NCBI GenBank assembly: GCA_029250605.1 | Contig: JAQXEZ010000006.1 | Span: 75,535 to 139,534, forward strand | Source of the DNA: Candidatus Thalassarchaeaceae archaeon | GTDB lineage: Archaea; Thermoplasmatota; Poseidoniia; Poseidoniales; Thalassarchaeaceae | Reading direction: 5' to 3' | Length of the DNA stretch: 64,000 nucleotides | Shown: positions 62,701-64,000 of the stretch, one piece after another | How the letters are laid out: the number at the start of each line of letters is the position of its first letter | How positions within the stretch are numbered: the stretch's first letter is position 1 | Position numbers and translations under genes: made by a program | Notes under the pieces: model-generated | Databases searched by the model: none | What the model was told of the DNA's origin: nothing | Seen by the model: the letters and a program-made list of their open reading frames with translations, nothing else

Positions 62701-63470
62701 TCGAGTTGACCGTTTATGACAAGAGGGATCAGAGAAACTTGGAGCCCACTAGGGTCTTCTTCGAAGTGGTAGGGGAAATGTTTGGTGATTCTGCCCCTGA
62801 TGTTGAATTCGACAGCATCACAACTGCCGATGGAGACTCATTCTCTGCATTGGACTCTGACATTGTCAACATCACCGGCACCGTTGTAGACAACGATGCA
62901 AGCGCTGAATGCGACGTCAAGGTCGAAGCATCTCTTGATGACATCTCGGTGTTCGATAAGAGCGAGGGAATCAAGACTGCCCAGAAGGCCCTCGGCCGTT
63001 TCGACTGGCAGGACGGGCTATGCGACGGAGACCAGTACTTGCTTTCACTGAACATATCCCACCTCTACCTCGAGCTCGATGGAAATGCAGGAATCATCCA
63101 CATCAGAGTCACAGAGGGATCGTACGTGATCGATGACCAGATCCAGTTGTACACTGTTCCAAGGTCGGACGAAGAGACCGGTGGAAATGAGGAGGGCAAC
63201 AGTGGACCTTCCACATTCATGTTCGCGGGAATCGGCGCTATACTGCTCATTGCAGTCCTGGCGATTACGATGATGTTCATGAGAAGGGGAGGGGGTTCGG
63301 ACCAGGAGCAGGACTCCGTGGAGTCGTTCGGCGGTGTCGAGCAGATGGATCCAGTCGAGGCTTACGTGCAGCAACTGGTGGCACAAGGATACGAGGAGCA
63401 GATGGCGCGGCAGTACGCTACCCAGTACTACGCCCAATACTACTCGCAGCAGAAGGGCGGCGGTGGTTGA
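56712..63470 (+). CDS. Giant type-I membrane surface protein (FG-GAP, CARDB, jelly-roll and GATase-like modules)
   Basis: About 2252 residues. A signal peptide lies near 20-40 (RRAVGLVFLMLTSLFVSAVPYASA). Calcium-loop FG-GAP-type repeats follow near 54, 115, 180 and 384 (GDLDCDGDND, DVDGDDVND, GDINDDGYAD, ADVNQDGELD). Then CARDB-like (near 540), a jelly-roll/MAM-like domain at about 574-895 with a carbohydrate-binding-like insert near 620-660, a second CARDB (near 970), a second jelly-roll (about 1025-1270), a GATase/ThuA-like domain (about 1474-1740) and Ig-like modules from about 1885. One membrane helix (FMFAGIGAILLIAVLAITMMFM) near 2172 ends in a cytosolic tail rich in Gln/Tyr/Ala. An upstream ATG at 56679 is an alternative start. 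Probably a cell-surface adhesin or binding protein. Confidence 0.88.
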   Translation: MMNESMTGNHEHGKSRRAVGLVFLMLTSLFVSAVPYASASHTTQYGVQRDPLYISIGDLDCDGDNDIASGSGFGHFISFLYNDGNGGFADRQDVQISNNDSFRAGFRDVADGNRVEIVDVDGDDVNDVIYYQQNVRFVGESFIRPANLTVLKGDCDERVNEWEAMFETITVINPYLADFDVGDINDDGYADVVFSSTDSTFANQFIQIYKGPDYSIPANQHAPISVPLTSGFYQYLKLGNWGEDLQTIPDPTNPGDEILAPGECEDLDIWLLRTPPYNAGVGYSAGTYDNMTVLEYDCVTGQYPNPMDPTGTGTIHTFTLDAEHDYPMYGLDIADSTPDDDVNEIDIIAVVDGITGNVSYATKTSSGWDKQNYVGFGDYLGASVTIADVNQDGELDFFVPTSLTLLDTQESTVQNQTFLLRPNLRALNTVQILLSDPDSNGYLPPLSFDVGRRPTMAMPGQLQGAEDSALEVVIGQEDYGYRFSNNAMWLDTLGYAGQGDYLSVLVLDNFDLGITRVEIEPSVMDPATFQSIVGEGNRWVNVTVKNTGLMPISGGSLDVDLEVREVLGGTDTVVYFNDFESASANVNPDGAQFNKYSYTGEYEQGNSSWHLDEDRFWIEGTTYDEDDIVHYNATDYKCGNNNTTSCNSNPEQDNASWEPVYYAPWEAEANPTNYMWSGVTHTYQFDDGNSSDYTGYYNHMDEALILENVSLVGADAAFLDMDAICSAGFFQLFLNEPYDVIERWLYEDSCSIEVWSDGSGWETVWRFGGWDNERKYRIEDRVSSAPDPEYNDYNGDFFGDWHTTLWNNYSEAGGIRDSCFLPYLGYGFGDYGAGCYEDGEGDLMANTIDLTPYAGQNIDIRFRFRSGLEGSVGPDGSADGSALDAFAFDNITIRKRDVTFGNSTVESQEISNLNLAAGESIQVQLTADFIDNTTYYVSTELSNAVLGVGQGDQDATNDQTRFQLTVRNLYDPGLFEEPWLDLLNGERYASGEMPITIGVQNWGNTFVDFDVEAKVRNALPELIAAEDFSGFQPIWEDDGNENGSRLDDSSGSNEMLPQNQGVFKNQAYWLGHPDDGYGDSWNETLTLEPIELTDSGADFTFLTFDYFAEGDHISDRNGNVQSVRDFSYLEASWVRDGEVYQGIIYGSWTDLNENGLRIAFNPYTETIYNYCEDFDQNGLYEEVEYAGDHSGGIGEDGFVSWFDSDNLVNTARIDLTHVHLLNQTAEDSFAWTDECTSLAGADVTFTWRFYSNDDGVNGNAGYAGFAIDNIRVDDYTFTDDGEYTQAVTGMDAGQKRVIELGTHDFESGLYRIDMMTLYNNTNNASKWFDKPEISQANNVSTILFEIANADITLLQADVLDCVADAVYSCVYATNPQGQKSHDFAVPMLNGVIEGAYEVTMKIVDEETGQTVYEQTSDNGPFVLDPHQRSQANWSAPYDLWFDSHTYNISFQSILTETGAASGNERYFDIQFLDNIDVAILSNPTDQNRLQRVKQDLSAMNKTYTQFEVEDWNVYGMEDWFEHYSKILLPWQTDYSVEYGDYYELLGVPNPDNADITLTESLIEFMRDGGTLQVHLGPYYSDYDDIQNPNAPDRLPFGMNVVMRDHFNTTVDHRVLSDNISLIDPFHPLMLGINPSALAGINGGTHVALSTLDLTQVKGENIPRICSDGPPGGTEGGEISDGGTFHTIIRDSENPSQSLLSTCNYQQGGMIVTTIDVENPAVSQPFGDPNFPMLANLLDFHLSPYPDGFEIAGEGFELTIDGAVQSIDVLSGAYERTPIKSSAELDFGFLTEATGIHADWLIESANGEGVTGWDGQALGDDNNHVYRPNSTDPVTATFCVPDENAELGCKIDAEWRIWLFLHDSHGNTRITNISVYTNDVNADSTPPVAHIEILEDSAFIEFVEFVGYQQTPTGDQDEDGNWIMVDSPKYRVRLSDTGDTTISFSSANSSDIGTGIGKFSWSINGDGDSVHVYELPGSEAEWTYTFRNLTAGQNTIMVELTVYDKRDQRNLEPTRVFFEVVGEMFGDSAPDVEFDSITTADGDSFSALDSDIVNITGTVVDNDASAECDVKVEASLDDISVFDKSEGIKTAQKALGRFDWQDGLCDGDQYLLSLNISHLYLELDGNAGIIHIRVTEGSYVIDDQIQLYTVPRSDEETGGNEEGNSGPSTFMFAGIGAILLIAVLAITMMFMRRGGGSDQEQDSVESFGGVEQMDPVEAYVQQLVAQGYEEQMARQYATQYYAQYYSQQKGGGG

Positions 63471-64000
63471 TCAGAGTTCAGGGACGTCGAGGCCCCAATT
63501 CATGGGGAGGGGCTCGCCCGATTGTTCGATCACACCCAGCCTTTCCTGGAATGACGGGGTCCTCTTCTTGATTACGTTAGAGTAGAGCTTGGACACTCTG
63601 ATATCATCAGGGACGCAAACCTTGCCGCTTGAGCACTCAATATCGATAGCCCTGTTCAGGAACGACTCGGGCCTGTTAAGCTTGAGAAGCAACCTCCTTG
63701 AGAATCGTGCGATTCCGAAGTACATGGCGATAATCAGCAGCATCACAACCAATGTGCTCGGCACCACCATCATCGCTGCAGAGCCAAGCAAGAAAACTAT
63801 GGGCATGACGAACATTAGGAGGAAGTAAGTCTCTGTTATCGGCTTCTTCTTTCGCATTCGACTGATGAGGCCCCACGAGTCGTCCTTGCTATTCTGCGGT
63901 TCGAAACCCAGTTCCCTCTCCATGGACGCCTGTTCCTCGTAAATCCCCCTGAGTCTCCCGGCTCTGGCCTCCAGAGACTTGCTGGGTTGAGATTCGATCA
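63471..64000 (-). CDS. Partial two-helix membrane protein (N-terminus beyond the window)
   Basis: The frame stays open through the right edge. ATG 63923 is possible and would give 150 residues, but the codons upstream to the window end (IESQPSKSLEARAGRLRG, then IYEEQAS) read as a charged helix with no stop, so a start outside the window is more likely. Two adjacent hydrophobic stretches (YFLLMFVMPIVFLLGSAAMMVV, LVVMLLIIAMYFGIA) form a hairpin, followed by a basic and then mixed C-terminal domain (SSGKVCVPDDIRVSKLYSNV, described in part). It converges on the giant surface gene with abutting stops. No family recognised. Confidence 0.65.
   Translation of the reverse strand, partial: IESQPSKSLEARAGRLRGIYEEQASMERELGFEPQNSKDDSWGLISRMRKKKPITETYFLLMFVMPIVFLLGSAAMMVVPSTLVVMLLIIAMYFGIARFSRRLLLKLNRPESFLNRAIDIECSSGKVCVPDDIRVSKLYSNVIKKRTPSFQERLGVIEQSGEPLPMNWGLDVPEL

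Noticed and set aside
1-64000. Mobile elements, prophage or integron features
   Set aside because: I found no transposase, integrase, terminal inverted repeat or target-site duplication. Three tRNAs have no adjacent integrase or truncated 3' copy.

Overview
The window looks like a chromosomal segment of a free-living, aerobic archaeon of the Thermoplasmatota, most plausibly a marine planktonic member (Marine Group II / Poseidoniales-like). The lineage is an inference. The archaeal signal is direct: RadA, RNA polymerase subunit K, a KEOPS Cgi121 subunit beside a Hel308-type helicase, a Cdc48-type AAA+ ATPase, a catalytic plus regulatory aspartate carbamoyltransferase pair, an archaeal TtuA/Ncs6 thiolase, and an initiator tRNA-Met with an A1:U72 pair. 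The aerobic signal is heme A synthase and heme O synthase, tryptophan 2,3-dioxygenase and aconitase. Very large secreted or membrane-anchored acidic proteins with calcium-loop repeats fit a marine heterotroph. I saw no insertion sequences, phage genes or CRISPR arrays.

Layout. 1-2.7 kb: a partial membrane protein and an aldehyde dehydrogenase, both on the minus strand. 2.8-9.4 kb: Cdc48, a PRC-barrel protein, then a three-gene membrane set (DUF4350-like, DUF58, multi-pass protein). 9.4-12.3 kb: small membrane protein, TtuA, pyrI-pyrB. 12.3-17.2 kb: GHMP sugar kinase and two envelope proteins. 17.3-22.8 kb: tRNA-Gly, a lipoprotein beta-propeller, dihydroorotase, initiator tRNA, radA. 22.8-32.1 kb: M3 peptidase, zinc protein, cgi121, hel308, thioesterase, desuccinylase-like protein, aldo/keto reductase, esterase. 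32.1-36.0 kb: a 1295-residue subtilase with two regular repeat arrays. 36.1-41.1 kb: an isopropylmalate-synthase-like enzyme, ctaB, ctaA, rpoK, thiolase. 41.1-49.3 kb: tryptophan dioxygenase, GNAT, RqcH/NFACT, hydrolase, a retropepsin fusion, a Nudix-metallo-beta-lactamase fusion, small TM protein, tRNA-Gln. 49.4-56.6 kb: korB-korA, membrane cyclophilin, aconitase, hypothetical. 56.7-64 kb: a giant type-I membrane surface protein and a partial membrane protein.

Working together. PyrB/PyrI and PyrC cover two consecutive steps of pyrimidine synthesis. Aconitase and KorAB are TCA-cycle steps. CtaA/CtaB make heme A for a terminal oxidase. RadA, Hel308 and Cgi121 belong to information processing; RqcH and Cdc48 belong to protein quality control. 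The surface proteins, cyclophilin and beta-propeller lipoprotein form a rich envelope inventory. Genes inside operons often have a visible Shine-Dalgarno sequence and overlap their neighbour by a few bases, whereas several first genes have an AT-rich box 18-25 nt before the start codon, as expected for leaderless transcripts.

Most interesting: the Cdc48-PRC-DUF4350-DUF58-7TM set with no MoxR ATPase beside it, the indel-free 94-residue tandem unit of the subtilase, the retropepsin-DUF3592-RGG fusion, the carbohydrate-binding-like insert and conserved-looking cytoplasmic tail of the giant surface protein, an insertion in RpoK, and an insertion in the Hel308 winged helix.
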